In this document: positions 62,741 through 64,000 of the stretch, piece after piece
How positions within the stretch are numbered: position 1 is the first letter of the stretch
How the letters are laid out: every line of letters starts with the position of its first letter
Assembly: GCA_963377175.1 (NCBI GenBank)
Contig: CAUJNA010003772.1
Coordinates: 564,718-628,717, forward strand
DNA from: Effrenium voratum
Taxonomy: Eukaryota > Sar > Dinophyceae > Suessiales > Symbiodiniaceae
Direction of reading: 5' to 3'
Length of the DNA stretch: 64,000 bases
Position numbers and translations under genes: made by a program
The notes under the pieces: generated by a model
What the model saw: only the letters and a program-made list of their open reading frames with translations
Told to the model about the DNA's origin: nothing
Databases searched by the model: none

Positions 62741-62988
62741 GCAGGCACGCAGGCACGCAGGCACGCAGGCACGCAGGCACGCAGGCACGCAGGCACGCAG
62801 GCACGCAGGCACGCAGGCACGCAGGCACGCAGGCACGCAGGCACGCATGCAAGGCACACACACACACACCACACACCCCACACACCCCACACACCCCACA
62901 CACCCCACACACCCCACACACCCCACACACCCCACACACCCCACACACCCCACACACCCCACACACCCCACACACACACACACACACA
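62741..62988. repeat. Compound minisatellite: 8-bp gcaggcac then 9-bp acaccccac
   Basis: About 13 copies of gcaggcac (62741-62846), a short CA run, then about 11 copies of acaccccac (about 62867-62970), ending in (CA)n. Frames across it give Ala/Cys/Leu or Pro-His-Thr repeats and are artefacts. Confidence 0.95.
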
Positions 62989-63846
62989 AAAGCTTGTTGA
63001 TCCAACATCTGTTTCACATATTGTGAATGGAGGATGGGTAATCGTCCGGCCATACCCAATCCAATTAATATCCAGGAGTAACTCGCCTTTCAGTCGCAGG
63101 AGCTTCCGCACTCGTCCATGGCTGGGGCTGGTGGGCATGGGTATGCTCGATCAAAAGGGTACCAAACAAAAGGCCTTCCTTTTGGTTTTCCTTTGAAGCA
63201 GCCCCAAAAGGGTACAGTACCCGCCAAAGCACGGACGCACGCACGCATGGTTGATCGCCCCGCCCTCACGCTTGTCTGCGGCCAAGGTGCTCTGGCTCAG
63301 CGCACTCCCGTACCGTGTGATCCTCCGGCACCTTGCGAGGACTCTTCTCCGTGAGGATCGTTGGCAGACCTGCAGCCAAGCACCCCACGCAAGAAGGAAA
63401 GGTTCGGCAGCAACCTCTTCAGAAATGGGTTCTAAGAACTGTTCTGGGGGTGGGTGGGAGGCGGTGTTGCAATTTTGCTCCTCCTGACTGGCAAGGCGAG
63501 TTCCCCAAGCGCAAGTACCCCAGAGCCTCAGGGTTGTACACTAATTCAGTAATTTGTGAAACGGTAGCTCTGAAAAATGTGCTTAGGTTTAGATCAAACA
63601 CGGCAATCGCCAGCCTGTTCCAACCCCGCAACACATCCACACGCCGCCCTGTCCGTGCCCAAATCATATATTCAGAACAGTGAACAGAAAACAAGGACAA
63701 CACATTGCAACCCTCGCTTTTGAAAGGCAGGTTTTGTTCACACACTAGAAAAAGAGCCCACCCAGGCAGTCCAATGGTTGTCGGCAGGACAAAAAAAATG
63801 CTGAAGCCACAAACCCTGGGCCTTTCCCCTCAAAGGAAAACGTTGA
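62989..63846. other. No gene called
   Basis: Unique sequence. 63251-63440 on plus is moderately protein-like (LWLSALPYRVILRHLARTLL) but has no clear boundaries. 63154-63216 resembles 43375-43430 in reverse (tacccttttgggg … aaaggaaaacc). Confidence 0.3.
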
Positions 63847-64000
63847 AGGAGACTCTTTTTCAACACGGGTTGGTTCATTCGAGGCTTCGGCCTAACCCCC
63901 GGGCCTCCCGAAGAAGTGGCCAAGGATCCCAAGCTCAGCTGGCGCCAGCTGCTGACCCCAGTGGTCATCGGCCGCACGGGCGAGTCATTGTCCTCCTCCA
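63847..64000. CDS. Candidate exon running off the right edge, strand uncertain
   Basis: Both strands stay open to the window end with protein-like products. Plus, after a TGA at 63844, contains NTGWFIRGFGLTPGPPEEVA then KDPKLSWRQLLTPVVIGRTG, with a G/C-biased third codon position. Minus reads EEDNDSPVRPMTTGVSSWRQ then LSLGSLATSSGGPGVRPKPR. The GC rise against neighbouring sequence supports real coding on one strand. The family was not recognised. Confidence 0.35.

Overview
The window looks like a piece of nuclear genome from a dinoflagellate alga. It is a scaffold with one 100-N gap at 21549-21648. The best taxonomic evidence is a Ty1/copia element whose Gag, pre-integrase, integrase and reverse transcriptase resemble the polyproteins that are abundant in dinoflagellate genomes, including a cytosine-methyltransferase-like domain between integrase and reverse transcriptase. 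The rest fits a very large, gene-poor eukaryotic genome: no bacterial gene organisation, many microsatellites and minisatellites, several small inverted-repeat elements, and only short exon-like open stretches. The species cannot be named from the sequence, and no rRNA, tRNA or spliced-leader RNA gene was recognised.

Layout. 1-10345: mostly featureless DNA with short simple repeats and one 105-bp inverted-repeat element at 1070. 10346-16737: one structurally complete LTR retrotransposon on the minus strand. It has 70-bp LTRs that differ at 2 positions, a perfect 5-bp target duplication (ctgtc), an initiator-Met-tRNA-like primer site directly against the 5' LTR, and a G-rich tract against the 3' LTR. 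Its single long gag-pol reading frame is broken by about eleven frameshifts and one in-frame stop. 17400-22720: several exon candidates around a 14-unit, roughly 80-bp satellite (19880-21046) and the assembly gap with its TG/TGCG repeat. 22720-55420: long gene-poor DNA with inverted-repeat elements at 24896, 35860, 40850, 42406, 46680 and 49819, and one self-contained 189-codon ORF at 52937-53506 (minus). 55422-58545: a 1.15-kb CA repeat, a GGGGCCCGATCG-type repeat containing a 178-bp duplication, and a 12-bp minisatellite. 58560-64000: two more inverted-repeat elements (59141, 62538), a 62-bp minisatellite, 8-bp and 9-bp repeats, and exon-like sequence running off the right edge.

How it works together. 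The retrotransposon parts form one system. Gag with two zinc knuckles would package the RNA, initiator tRNA would prime reverse transcription at the primer site, protease would cut the polyprotein, RT/RNase H would make cDNA, and integrase would insert it. The methyltransferase-like domain could act on the cDNA or the target; that is inference. The small inverted-repeat families have no coding capacity, have 4-bp target duplications in most copies, and some share an internal core. They are best read as non-autonomous DNA transposons mobilised from elsewhere. Exon calls rest on open frame, composition and nearby splice-like sites only, and are of low confidence.
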